Part shown: positions 1-10,431 of the stretch, in pieces | Position numbering within the stretch: position 1 is the stretch's first letter | How the letters are laid out: each line of letters opens with the position of its first letter | DNA from: Salvelinus alpinus | Lineage: Eukaryota > Chordata > Actinopteri > Salmoniformes > Salmonidae | Direction of reading: 5' to 3' | NCBI RefSeq assembly: GCF_045679555.1 | Contig: NC_092094.1 | Coordinates: forward strand, 33,496,430 to 33,560,429 | DNA: 64,000 bases | Translations under genes and position numbers: made by a program | The notes under the pieces: generated by a model | Told to the model about the DNA's origin: nothing | Database searches by the model: none | Seen by the model: only the letters and a program-made list of their open reading frames with translations

Positions 1-273
1 TCATCACCACACACTTACAAAGTAGAACCACTGCATATGTAGGATTTTAGAGGAAAAACAAGTGTAGGATTGTGTTTGTGGTTAGAAAAACACACAAGTA
101 CCGAACATTATGGTGACATATAGAGTATCCTAAATATCCAGATGTAGGATCTTAATTTGATCACCCTGTTGCAGAATAACTGTTTTATTCCAAAGGGTAG
201 GTTTAACAGAGCAAGTGAAATGTGGCCATACTTTATCACTCATATATCATCAATGATGCTATTTAGGCCTATA

Positions 274-511
274 CAGATGTAGGATCTTAATTTTATCATT
301 TTTTTTTGCTGAGAATTTTCCTGTACAGCAGGAAACGCAAACTTGTAGTATATTTGAGGTTTTAAAAGGCCTCTGAACTCCCTTACAAAAATGCATCAAC
401 CGCTACAAAAATGTCCATCAATTAGAATCCACATTATAATTCACATTTCCTGTGGCTGCAGGGTTATTTTCATGCTGCAGCAAACTGACTCAAATTAAGA
501 TCCTACATCTG
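274..511. mobile_element. TA-flanked MITE with 20-bp terminal inverted repeats
   Basis: The element starts CAGATGTAGGATCTTAATTT and ends with the reverse complement of that sequence, and TA dinucleotides flank both ends (272-273, 512-513). About 238 bp and without coding capacity, it looks like a non-autonomous Tc1/mariner-type MITE. A lone copy of the same terminal motif sits at about 139-165, so at least one partial relative lies next to it. The family name is not known to me. Confidence 0.75.
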
Positions 512-929
512 TAATGTAATCATTTGGAGTTTGAGCTGGTAAAGTGTTTGTTTATGATGTTGAATTCATGGTCACCTCCAAATAATAAAAAATGTTAATG
601 AACAAAAAAGACTGTATAAAATAAATAATAGAAATACTGAGATATATTGTATGCTCAAATTTTGTCAAATATGATTTCATACCATTACAATTGCTCAGAG
701 AAATATATTAATACTATTTTTCTCTAAATTAGGCACCCCTAAAGCTTCTCATAAATAAAATCAAAATGTAATTCCCATTAACATTCCACTTTTTAAATGA
801 ATCCTAATTTAAGGAACTGCATTGTGGCCTTTCATGGCTTCCTGTTTCACTGTGGTATAACAATGAGGTAACATGCATGTAAAATCCCTTTGTCATCCGT
901 CACAATGTGAAAAGGCAAAGAACTCACAA

Positions 930-1265
930 ATTAAATAGACAAATTGTTGTTAACCTTCATAAATCAGACAATGGGTACAAAACAATAGCTGTGGTGGGTT
1001 TGGCATTGAAAGAAGGATGCATATGCAGAAAATAACCTCATACCTACTGTAAAATATGGTGGTGGACCTTTGATGTTATGGGGCTGCTTTGTTTCCACTG
1101 GTCTTGGGGCCCTTGTTAAGGTCAACGGCATTATGAACATTTACAAGTTCCAGGACATTTTAGCCAAAAGCCTGGTTGCCTCCACCAGGAGGTGGATCTT
1201 CCAGTGGATCATCCAGCAAGAAAAGAAACCCAAGCACACATCAAAATCTTTTTACAAATGAATAA
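930..1265 (+). pseudogene. Tc1-like transposase fragment
   Basis: Translation around 1049-1093 gives KYGGGPLMLWGCF, the hallmark motif around the second catalytic aspartate region of Tc1-family transposases. It is followed by a GxGxLVKVNGxMN-like stretch. The frame is broken upstream and no complete transposase can be traced, so this is a decayed internal fragment. It abuts a second Tc1 relic starting near 1262. Confidence 0.75.
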
Positions 1266-1500
1266 AAAATGCAAAACTGAAATATCTTGAGTCAATAAGT
1301 ATTCAACCCCTTCATTATGGCAAGCCTAAATAAGTTGAGGAGTACATATTTTTTCTAAACAAGTCATATAATAAGTTGCATGGACTTACTCTGTGTGTAA
1401 TAATAGTGTTTATCGTGATTTTTGAATGACTACCTCATCTCTGTACCCCACACATATTGTACAATTATCTGGAAGGTCCATCAGTCGAGCAGTGAATTTC

Positions 1501-3993
1501 AAATCAAATCAAATCTAATTTGATTTATCACATGCGCCGAATACAACTTGTGTAGACTTTACAGTGAACTGCTTGCTTACGAACCTTTCCCAATGATGCA
1601 GTTTAAAAACTAATAATACAAAATGTAATGGTAACTAGCACAAGGAATAAAATAAAATACACAAGAATGGAGCTACAGTATATACAGGGAGTACCAGTAC
1701 TAGATCAATGTGCAGAGGTACGAGGTACTTGAGGCAGATATGTACTGTACATGAAGGCAGGGTATTATCAGATTATCAGTGTAAAAGTGTGTGTGTGTGT
1801 GTATGTTTGTTTGTGTTGTGTCGGTATGCGTGTGTGTGTGTGTATGTATTGTTTGAATGTGTGAGGGATTTGTGTGAGAGTAACAGTGTAGTGTGTGTGA
1901 GTGAGCGTGGTATATAAAGTCTAGAGTGGTGTGTATATAAAGTCTAGTGAGTGTGCATAGGGTCAGTGCAAGATAGAGTCATTAATTGGCTATTTAGCAG
2001 TCTGGCTATGTTGGTCCGAGAGCTGATGCTCTGGTACCATTTGCTGGATGGTAGCAGGGTGAACAGTCTAAGGCTTAGGTGGCTGGAATCTTTGGCAATT
2101 TTTCGGGCCTTTCTCTGACACTGCCTGAAATAGAGGTCCTAGATGGCAGGAAGCTCGGCCCCAGTGATGTACTGGGCTGTCCGCACCACCCTTTATAGCG
2201 CTTTACAGTCAAGGGCGGTGCAATTGCCATACCAAGCTGTGATACAGCCAGTCGAGATGCTCTCGATGGTGCAGCTATAGAACTTTTTGAGGATCTGAGG
2301 GCCCATGCCAAATCTTTTCAGAACTTAAAGCTCTTGACGCGCTCCACAACAGCCCTGTCAATGTGGATGGGGGCGTGCTCTCCCCTCTTTCTCCTATAGT
2401 CCACGATTAGTTCCTTGGTCTTACTGACGTTGAAGGAGAGGTTGTTGTCCTAGCACCACACTGTTAAGTTTCTGACCTCCTCCCTGTAGGCTGACTCATC
2501 CGCATCGGTGATCAGGCCTACCACTGTTGTGTCATCCGCAAACTTTATGATGGTGTTGGAGACGTGCGCGGCCACGCAGTCGTGGGTGAAAAGGGAGTAC
2601 GGGAGGGGAGTAAGCACAGACCCCTGAGGGGCCCCTGTGTTGAGGGTCAGGGGAGGTGTTGTTGCCTACCCTCACCACCGGGGGCTGACCTGTCAGGAAG
2701 TCCAGGATCCAGTTGCAGAGGGATGGGTTCAGTACCAGGGTCCCTAGCTTGGTGATGAGCTTGGAGGGGACTATGGTGTTGAATGCTGAGATGTAGTCTA
2801 TGAATAGCATTCTCACATAGTTATTTCCCCTCTTCTCCAGGTGGGACAGGGCAGTCTGAAGTGCAACTTAAATTGCTTCATCTGTGGATCTGTTGGGGCG
2901 GTATGCAAATTGAATTGGGTCTAGGGTATCTGGGATGATGGTGTTGATGTGTGTCATGCCCAGCCTTTCAAAGCACTTCATTATTACCGATGTGAGTGCT
3001 ACAGGGCGATAGTCAATTTGGGCAGGTTACCTTGGAGCACTTGGAAACAGGGACAATGGTGGTCAGCTTGAAACATGTTGGGATTACAGACTGGGTCAAG
3101 GAGAGATTGAAAATGTCTGTGAAGACATCTGCCAGCTGATCTGCGCATACTTTTAGAATGTGCCGTGGTATTCCGTCTGGCCTTTTGATTGTAAACATGT
3201 TTAAACGTTTTGCTCAAATCAGTCATAGAGAACGACATCACACAGTCATTCGGAAAAGCAGGGGCTTTTACGAAAGGCACAGTGTTATATTCCTTGAAGC
3301 GACCATAAAAGGCATTTAGCTCGTTTGGGAGTTCTGCGTCGCTGGGCATCTCATGGCTACATTTCCCTTTGTAATCCATTATCGTCTGCAAGCCCTGCCA
3401 CATATGACGAGTGTCGTAGCCGGTGCAATATGATTCCACCTTCCTCCTATTGCATGTTTGATATCTTGTCGGAGGTAGTAGAGGGATTCAACCCAGCATG
3501 TATGCTGCCTGTAATGCAGGGTTTTTGATTTGGATACGTTCTTATAGTCACTGTGGGGACAACATTGTCTATGTACTTATTGATGAAGCCTGTGACTGTT
3601 GTGGTAAACTCCTCAATGTTATCTGATGAATCCTAGAAAATATCTCAGGCTGTACTAGCAAAACAGTCTTGTAGCCACGTGTCTGCGTCATCCACCCACT
3701 TCCGTATTGAGCGCATCACTGGTACTTCCTGTTTGAGCTTTTGTTTGTAAACAGGAAGCAGGAGAATGCAGTCATGGTCAGATTTGTCGAAGGGAGGAAG
3801 AGAGAGGGCATTTTTGTGGGTAGAATAAAAATGGTCTAGAGTTTTAGCGCCCCTAGTGGCGCAGGAGATGTGTTGGTAGAAGTGAGGTAGGAAGGTTTTA
3901 AGTCACCCTGCGTTAAAGTCTCCGCCCACCAGAAACGCTGCTTCTGGGTGAGCGGTTTCTTGTTTGTTTATGGCCCCATACTGTTCGTTGAGT
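1501..3993 (-). mobile_element. 5'-truncated LINE (non-LTR retrotransposon), antisense
   Basis: The low-coordinate end shows the reverse complement of a TTTGATTTGATTTG tail, the usual 3' end of a common salmonid LINE. Minus-strand fragments at 2532-2816 encode reverse-transcriptase pieces ([31 protein letters not shown]), broken by frameshifts. Comparison with the longer copy at 42283-45475 shows that this copy ends just inside the endonuclease/RT linker region, so it is 5'-truncated. It belongs to the Jockey/CR1/L2/Rex group; I cannot settle the clade by eye. Confidence 0.8.
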
Positions 3994-4880
3994 GCCAGAG
4001 TGATGAGGCCCATGGTAACTTTAAAACAGTTACAGAGTTTAATGGCTGTGATAGGAGAAAACTGAGGATGGATCAACAACATTGTAGTTACTCCACAATA
4101 CTAACCCCAATTTTTTTTAAACCTTTATTTAACTAGGCAATTGCCAGAATAATTGACAGAGTGAAGAGAAGGAACCCTGTACAGAATACAAATATGACAA
4201 AATATGCATCCTGTTTGCAACAAAATATTCATCCTGTTTGTAATACTGCAAAAAAATGTGGCAAAGCAATTAACCTTTTTACCTGAACACAAAGTACTAT
4301 GTTTGGGGCAAGTCCAATACAACACATTACTGAGTACCACTCTCCATATTTTCAAGCATAGTGCTGGCTGCATCATGTTATGGGTATGCTTGTAATCGTT
4401 AAGGACTGGGGAGTTTTTCAGGACAAAAATGGAATGGAGCTAAGCACAGGCAAAATCCTAGAGGAAAACCGGTTTCAGTCTGCTTTCCACAAGACACTGC
4501 GATATGAATTCACCTTTAAGCAGGACAAAAACCTAAAACATAAGGACAAATCTACGCTGGAGTTTCTTACCAAGAAGACAGTGATTGTTCTTGAGTAGCC
4601 GAGTTACAGTCTTGGCTTAAATCTACTTGAAAATCTAAGACAAGACCTGAAAATAGTTGTCTAGCAATTATCAACAACCAATTTGACAGAGCTTGGAAAT
4701 TGTTTAAACAATACTGGACAAATGTTGCACAATCCAGGTGTGGAAAACTCTTAAAGACTTACCCAGAAAGACTCACAGCTGTAATCGCTGCCAAAGGTGC
4801 TTCTACAAAGTATTGACTCAATGGTGTGAATACTTGCATGTATATTTAATCCATTTTGAATTCAGGCTGTAGCCTAGTGG

Positions 4881-5058
4881 GGCGGCAGGTAGCCTAGTGG
4901 TTGGAGCGTTGGGCCAGTAACCGAAAGGTTGCTCGAGCTGACAAGGTAAAAATATGTTATTCTGCCCCTGAACAAGGCAGTTAACCCACTGTTCCTAGGC
5001 CGTCATTGTAAATAATAATTTGTTCTTAACTGACTTGTTTAGTTAAATAAAGGTAAAA
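4881..5058 (+). mobile_element. tRNA-derived salmonid SINE (HpaI-like)
   Basis: It reads GGCGGCAGGTAGCCTAGTGG as an A-box-like start, then a shortened B-box region (GGTTGCTCGAGC). The body with GTTCTTAACTGACTTG and a TTAAATAAAGGT tail follows. This matches the salmonid SINE I know as HpaI-type. It interrupts a Tc1 relic. The B box appears to have lost about 10 bases, which would weaken Pol III transcription. Confidence 0.8.
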
Positions 5059-5111
5059 ACAACAAAATGTGGAATAAGTCAAGGGGTATGAGTACTTTCT
5101 GAAGGCACTGT

Positions 5112-5860
5112 AGCTCAGTAGCTTATTTGTTTAATAAAGTATTTTTTGCTTATCTTTATAAAGGGTGCCAATAATTTTGAAGGTGACTGTCTATATTATG
5201 TATTGGGTGAATTGAACAACCTGGTGACTCTGCCTGTCTCTCCCATTGTCAGAGCTGGCTAAGAGACAGTACAGTAAGTGCCAGTGGCTGGGCTGATGTG
5301 AGATTGAAGTGGAACTAAATCAGAGGTATTTTTGTTTGCAGAGGGCTCACCCAGGCAGACATGACTTCTGCATTTTGTTCCCAGAGCAAGACTAGGTCCC
5401 TTCAGGAAATACTGTACTACAGTGGATGTACAGTAACTAGTGGTAACAGTAAAATAACATACAATTATTATGAAATCAAAACAGTTTTTTCTTACTGTGC
5501 CATGGTCATTGGTACAGTAACAGGCAAGAGTAACAACAAAATCAGACCAGCATTTTCTGGGTCTCCACACTCCCCCACCCATCAACATCACCTCTGACTG
5601 GCAGGCCAACTAATGTGTCCTGACAGAAGAGAATCATCCTCAGTTGAGAGGGAGCAGCCGTGGGAGCAATGCCTGCCTGCTACATTGTGTTTGGTCATCA
5701 GCAATTATGACCAGACTACAATCATACAAGATTCGAAATAGCATCTCTTATTTTACTATACCATCACCCAACCGTTCCGCTTTTCTTAAGCTGATGATAC
5801 ACTAGCAATGTTTTGAGGCAATAGTGACGAGCAACGTTGCCAGAAATGGTTGCTGCCAGG
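5112..5860. other. Intergenic sequence, no gene seen
   Basis: No exon-like or conserved protein signal is visible. The segment 5785-5850 (reverse complement ending TGTATCATCAGCT) resembles 24030-24115, so at least that part is a dispersed repeat. Confidence 0.5.
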
Positions 5861-6990
5861 GCCATAGCCAGGGTCTGAGTTTTAGTGAGGTCTGGGGGGG
5901 TGTTAAGAAAATGGAAGCTAATTTACTGCATTTCTATTCAATTTAAAAACTCTAAAATGCTATTTGGAGAACAGCAAAAAAAAGCAGCCATTATCACATT
6001 GGTTGCTGTAGTCGATCTGAGTCGATATACCTCAGTCGATCTACAAAAACATAGACTATTAGCTATATAATTAGCCGCTACAGTACATATAAACTCACAT
6101 TAACTCAGCACCAGGATGAATAACTATAACTGAATAGGTATGGAGGGAGAAATCTGTTAGCAGAATTTTTTTTTTATTAATTAACAAAAGGTAAACAAAT
6201 ACGTTTGCTTTACACAACTTTTTGTTGTTGCAGTTTTACAGCTAATTTCCTGCAATTCTACACATTTTGTCATGACTTATACCATGTTAATATGATATCT
6301 GAGGGAGCTTGTCCGAACAAAATCAATGGGGGTGTCACGCCCTGGCTATAGAGAGGTTTTTTATTCTCTATTTTGGTTAGGCCAGGGTGTGACTAGGTTG
6401 GGCAGTCTATGTTCTTTTTTCTATGTTGTTGGTTTTCTATGTGTTTGGCCTGGTGTGGTTCCCAATCAGAGGCAGCTGTCTATCGTTGTCTCTGATTGGG
6501 AGCCATACTTAGGTAACCTGTTTTCCATTTTGTGTTGTGGGTGATTAATTTCTGTTTAGTGTGTGTTGCACCTGACGGAGCTGTTTCGGTTGTCACTTTG
6601 TTGTTTTTGCTTTTTAGTGTTCAGTTTCTATTAAACATGACGAACACTTACCACGCTGCGTTTTGGTCTTCACCTTCTTCCGACGACAGCCGTTACAGGG
6701 GGCCCCTGGGGGACCCTGGGCATGTGCCCTGTGTGCCCATTCATTAATTCGGCCGTTATTACTACAAGTTTCTATATCTGGCTAGACTAATTAGACTAAT
6801 TAACCAATAAAATAAAAAAATCACTGACAGGCTAATTGAGTGATTGTCAGTGAGTGACATATAACAAGAGGAAAACTACTGATGCACAACGAAGTTTCAA
6901 AATTGAACCTTGTGTATTCTACTATTCTTTCTAATTTTTGTATTAAAAAAAAATCCTCAATCCGAGCACAGATATTGGTCATGTGAACAG
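5861..6990. repeat. Dispersed salmonid repeat interrupted by a solo LTR
   Basis: Sequence from about 5861 to 6332 continues after the solo LTR at 6698. The segment 6838-6935 recurs at 32050-32148 in rasgrf1 intron 1, sharing for example GAGGAAAACT and CCTTGTGTATTCTACTATTC. I do not recognise the class, no protein is encoded, and the outer limits are approximate. Confidence 0.55.
6333..6697 (+). mobile_element. Solo LTR of the proline-rich LTR element family
   Basis: It starts TGTCACGCCCTGG and ends CCGTTACA, with GGGGG on both sides (6328-6332 and 6698-6702) as a 5-bp target duplication. Internal landmarks are shared with the LTRs at 7415, 9266, 18271 and 46019: a CAATCAGAG...CTCTGATTG hairpin, a T-rich stretch, and ATTAAAC directly before an ATG leading into a TYHAAFWSS-type peptide. 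Length is 365 bp. A solo LTR implies recombination between two LTRs of a former full element. Confidence 0.88.
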
Positions 6991-7414
6991 TTTGCCATTC
7001 AAATATTTTAGGGAAAGATGACGGACATTTTTCGAGCTGAAGTAAGAGAAAATCAACTCCCGTTTTGGAGTGAAATGTTGGCCATTCACGTCTCAAATGT
7101 TTCTTCACTGCAACATTCGATCATGTTACATGAATAATACACTGAACAGAAATATAAACACAACATGTAAAGTGTTGGTCCCATGCTGAAATAAAAGATC
7201 CCAGAAATGATCCATATGCATAACAATGTCTCTAAAATGTTGTGCACAAATTTGTTTACATCCTTGTTAGTGACCATTTCTTTTGCCAAGATAATCCATA
7301 CACCTGACAGGTGTGTCATATCAAGAAGCTGATTAAACAGCATGCTCATTACACAGGTGCACCTTGTGCTGGGCACAAAAGTCCCCTTTAAAGTGTGCAG
7401 TTTTGTCACACAAC

Positions 7415-7782
7415 TGTCACGCCCTGACCATAGATTGCTTTGTATGTTTCTATGTTTTGTTTGGTCAGGGTGTGATGTGGGTGGGCATTCTATGTTGTAT
7501 GTCTAGGTTGTCTGTTTCTATGTGTTTGGCCTAGTATGGTTCTCAATCAGAGGCAGGTGTCAGTCGTTGTCTCTGATTGGGAGCCATATTAAGGTAGCCT
7601 GTTTTTCATTGTGTTTTGTGGGTGATTATTTTCTGTTCAGTGTTTTTTGTATTCACCGTTCAGGACTGTTTCGTTTCATTCTCGTTATTTTGTTTTGTGT
7701 TCATGATAATAAATTATCAATATGGACACTTACCACGCTGCGCATTGGTCCTCCTCTTCTCATTCCAACGATGAGCGTTACA
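7415..7782 (+). repeat. 5' LTR of copy A
   Basis: It begins TGTCACGCCC and ends GCGTTACA. An inverted repeat at its start (TCACGCCCTGACCA with TGGTCAGGGTGTGA, about 7417-7475) and a second hairpin, CAATCAGAG...CTCTGATTG, are present. AATAAATTATCAAT immediately precedes an ATG at 7722 that opens the element's reading frame inside the LTR. Confidence 0.88.
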
Positions 7783-8222
7783 GAATCACCCACCACAACC
7801 GGACCAAGCAGCGTGGTACCCAGGAGCAGCGGGTTCAAGACTCCTGGACTTGGGAGGAGATCTTGGATGGCAAGGGACCCTGGGTACAGCCGGGAGAATA
7901 TCGCCGCCCCAAGGCAGAGCTGGAGGCAGCGAAAGCCGAGAGGCGGCGTTATGAGGAGGCTGCAAGGCAGCGCGGCTGGAAGCCCGAGAGGCAGCCCCAA
8001 AAATTTATTGGGGGGTGGCACACGGGGACTGTGGCTAAATCAGGTAGGAGACCTGAGCCAACTCCCCGTGCTTACCGCGGAGAGAAGTGGACCGGGCAGG
8101 CACCGTGCTATGCCTGCGCACCGGGGACACCATGCGCCTCACGGCATAACACGGTGCCTGCCCGGTCCACTTCTCTCCGTGGTAAGCACGGGGAGTTGGC
8201 TCAGGTCTCCTACCTGATTTAG
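7722..8222 (+). CDS. LTR-element ORF, basic N-terminal domain (copy A, frame ends in inverted repeat)
   Basis: A 166-residue frame starts MDTYHAAHWSSSS inside the 5' LTR and runs into the interior. It contains a WTWEEILDGKGPW motif, then a strongly charged, probably coiled-coil stretch (ELEAAKAERRRYEEAARQRG) and KPERQPQ. The same order is found in copy B at 18598-19032, with many substitutions but the same motifs, so the frame was under constraint in the active family. I recognise no known domain; a Gag-like RNA-packaging role is a guess. In copy A the frame runs into an inverted duplication and ends there, apart from the Pro-rich part downstream. Confidence 0.6.
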   Translation: MDTYHAAHWSSSSHSNDERYRITHHNRTKQRGTQEQRVQDSWTWEEILDGKGPWVQPGEYRRPKAELEAAKAERRRYEEAARQRGWKPERQPQKFIGGWHTGTVAKSGRRPEPTPRAYRGEKWTGQAPCYACAPGTPCASRHNTVPARSTSLRGKHGELAQVSYLI

Positions 8223-8247
8223 CCACAGTCCCCGTGTGCCACCCCCC
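8010..8247. repeat. 103-bp near-perfect inverted repeat inside copy A
   Basis: The arms 8010-8112 and 8145-8247 are reverse complements with only about two mismatches, separated by a 32-bp spacer. Copy B of the same element has only one arm's sequence here, so the second arm is a foldback duplication special to this copy. It breaks the reading frame and would form a long hairpin in RNA or single-stranded DNA. Confidence 0.9.
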
Positions 8248-9217
8248 GGTGCGTTATATAGCAGCGCCTCGTATCGGCCGGGCTAGAGTCGGCATCGAGC
8301 CAGGTGCTATGAAACCGGCTCAGCGCATTTGGTCTCCAGTGCGTCTCCTCGGCCCGGGGTATAGGGCACCAGCCCTATGCACGGTGTCCCCGGGTCGCCA
8401 GCACAGCCCAGTGCGGTCTGTTCCACCTCGCCGCACTGGCCGGGCTACGGGGAGTATCCAGCCAGGGAAGGTTGTGCAGGCTCGGTGCTCGAGACCTTCA
8501 GTACGCATCCACGGTCCGGTCTATCCGGTGCCTCCTCCACGTACCAGGCCTCCGGTGGCAGCCCCACGCACCAGGCTGTCTCTCCGTCTCCTTCCTCCAG
8601 GTGCTCCCGTCTGTCCAGCGCTGTCAGAGTCTCCCTCCTGTCCAGCGCCGCCTGAGCCGCCCTCCTGTCCAGCGCCGCCTGAGCCGCCCTCCTGTCCAGC
8701 ACCGCCTGAGCCGCCCTCCTGTCCAGCGCCGCCTGAGCCGCCCACCTGTCCAGAGCCGCATGAGCCGCCCGTCTGTCCTGAGCCGCATGAGCCGCCCGTC
8801 TGTCCTGAGCCGCCTGAGCCGCCCATCAGTCAGGAGCCGCCTGAGCCGCAAGTCAGTCAGGAGCCGCCTGAGCCGCCCGTCAGTCAGGAGCCGCCTGAGC
8901 CGCCCGTCATTCAGGAGCCGCCTGAGCCGTCCGTCAGTCAGGAGCTGCCAGAGTCTCCCTCCAGTCCGGAGCTGCCCCTCAGTCCGGAGCTGCCCCTCAG
9001 TCCGGAGGAGCCCCTCAGTCCAGAGGCGCCCCTCAGTCCAGAGGCGCCCCTCAGTCCAGTGGTGCCCTTTATTAGGGTCCCCAGTCCAAGGTCGGCGGCG
9101 AGGGTCGCCGCTCCAATGACGCCACTTAAGCGGGCTAAGACTATGGTGGAGTGGGGTCCACGTCCCGCGCCAGAGCCGCCACCGCGGACAGATGCCCACC
9201 CAGACCCTCCCCTATAG
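8234..9217 (+). CDS. LTR-element ORF, Pro-rich repeat domain (copy A)
   Basis: A 327-residue frame without required ATG context continues the element's protein downstream of the inverted repeat. First comes a region rich in PVRxxxPxR motifs (IGRARVGIEPGAMKPA near its start). Then come 9-residue repeats of the type PPEPPSCPA (about 8640-8760) and PPEPPVSQE (about 8820-8940), and short SPELPL/SPEAPL repeats. It ends at TAG 9215-9217, 32 bp before the poly-G tract. The repeat unit is a multiple of three and lacks stops in several frames, so the long overlapping frames on both strands are shadows. The function is unknown, and similar salmonid sequences are often mislabelled extensin-like. Confidence 0.6.
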   Translation: MCHPPVRYIAAPRIGRARVGIEPGAMKPAQRIWSPVRLLGPGYRAPALCTVSPGRQHSPVRSVPPRRTGRATGSIQPGKVVQARCSRPSVRIHGPVYPVPPPRTRPPVAAPRTRLSLRLLPPGAPVCPALSESPSCPAPPEPPSCPAPPEPPSCPAPPEPPSCPAPPEPPTCPEPHEPPVCPEPHEPPVCPEPPEPPISQEPPEPQVSQEPPEPPVSQEPPEPPVIQEPPEPSVSQELPESPSSPELPLSPELPLSPEEPLSPEAPLSPEAPLSPVVPFIRVPSPRSAARVAAPMTPLKRAKTMVEWGPRPAPEPPPRTDAHPDPPL

Positions 9218-9249
9218 GTTCAGGTTTTGCGGCCGGAGTCCACACCTTT

Positions 9250-9262
9250 GGGGGGGGGGGGG
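9250..9262 (+). other. Poly-G tract in polypurine-tract position (copy A)
   Basis: Thirteen consecutive G followed by TAC sit directly 5' of the 3' LTR. Copy B has twelve G at 20728-20739 followed by CAC. This placement is that of the plus-strand primer of LTR retroelements. Confidence 0.7.
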
Positions 9263-9265
9263 TAC

Positions 9266-9633
9266 TGTCACACCCTGACCATAGATTGCTTTGTATGTTT
9301 CTATGTTTTGTTTGGTCAGGGTGTGATGTGGGTGGGCATTCTATGTTGTATGTCTAGGTTGTCTGTTTCTATGTGTTTGGCCTAGTATGGTTCTCAATCA
9401 GAGGCAGGTGTCAGTCGTTGTCTCTGATTGGGAGCCATATTAAGGTAGCCTGTTTTTCATTGTGTTTTGTGGGTGATTATTTTCTGTTCAGTGTTTTTTG
9501 TATTCACCGTTCAGGACTGTTTCGTTTCGTTCTCGTTATTTTGTTTTGTGTTCATGATAATAAATTATCAATATAGACACTTACCACGCTGCGCATTGGT
9601 CCTCCTCTTCTCATTCCAACAACGAGCGTTAAT
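9266..9633 (+). repeat. 3' LTR of copy A
   Basis: It has the same length as the 5' LTR. Differences include TGTCACACCC at the start, ATAGACAC instead of ATGGACAC (which removes the start codon in this LTR), and AAT instead of ACA at the very end. The few differences indicate a fairly recent insertion. Confidence 0.88.
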
Positions 9634-10431
9634 ACAACACAATGCCACAGATGTCTCAAGTTTTGAGGGAGCGTGCAATTGTCATGCTGACTGTAGGAAT
9701 GTCCACCAGAGCTGTTGCAAAATAATTTATTGTTAATTTCTCTGCCATAAGCCATTGGGGGTCAATGGTGTTTTAGAGAATTTGACTGTATGTCCAGCCG
9801 ACCTCACAATCGCAGACCACGTGTAACCACACAAGCCAAGGACCTCCACATTCGGCTTCTTCACCTGCGGGATCGTCTGAGACCAGCCACTCAGAGAGCT
9901 GATGCAACTGTGGGTTTACACAGCCAAAGAATTTCTGCAAAACTGTCAGAAACCATCTCAGGGAAGCTCATCTGCATGCATGTTGTCCTCCCCAGGGTTT
10001 TGACCTGACTGCAGTTTGGCGTCGTAACCGACTTCAGTGGGCAAATTCCCACCTTCGATGACCACTGGCATGCTGGAGAAATGTGCTCTTCACAGATTAA
10101 TCCCGGTAAGCAGCTTGCTGATGTCAACGTTGTGAAAAAAGTGCCCCATGGTGGCGGTGGGGTTATGTTATGGGCAGGCATAATCTACAGACAATGAACA
10201 CAATTGCATTTTATTGACGGCAATTTGAATGCACAGAGATACCTTGACGAGATCCTGAGGCCCATTGTCGTGCAATTCACCCACCGCCTTCACCTCATGT
10301 TATCAACATGATGATGCACGGCCCCATGTCGGATGGATTTGTACACAATTTCTGGAAGCTGAAAATGTCCCAGTTGGCCTACATACTCACCAGACATGTC
10401 ACCCATTGAGCATGTTTGGGATGCTCTAGAT

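Larger units (their letters stand above)
1262..5111 (+). mobile_element. Tc1-like transposon relic interrupted by a LINE and a SINE
   Basis: Sequence at 1262-1500 and again from about 4005 to 5111 belongs to one salmonid Tc1 family. The same family is seen again at 14844-23680, and the two copies can be compared directly. The right end carries the terminal motif CTTTCTGAAGGCACTG followed by TA. The middle is displaced by an antisense LINE (1501-3993) and roughly 250 bp of the transposon appears lost at that junction. A SINE interrupts the 3' part at about 4881-5058. Stops and frameshifts throughout the former transposase make it non-functional. Confidence 0.75.
7415..9633 (+). mobile_element. 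Complete non-autonomous LTR element with Pro-rich ORF (copy A)
   Basis: Two 368-bp LTRs (7415-7782, 9266-9633) differ at only a handful of positions and bracket a 1483-bp interior. The 5-bp target duplication ACAAC is intact at 7410-7414 and 9634-9638. A run of 13 G (9250-9262) directly precedes the 3' LTR, in the position of a polypurine tract. No protease, reverse transcriptase, RNase H or integrase is encoded, so mobilisation must have been in trans. The interior encodes a basic N-terminal domain and a Pro-rich repeat region, disrupted by a 103-bp inverted duplication. Confidence 0.88.

Noticed and set aside
1771-1920. Independent GT microsatellite
   Set aside because: The GT-rich stretch lies inside the LINE 3' part and is irregular.
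8472-9199. Long ORFs of 215 and 191 codons on both strands over the Pro-rich repeats
   Set aside because: The repeat unit is a multiple of three without stops in several frames, so these are shadow frames of the element's own ORF.
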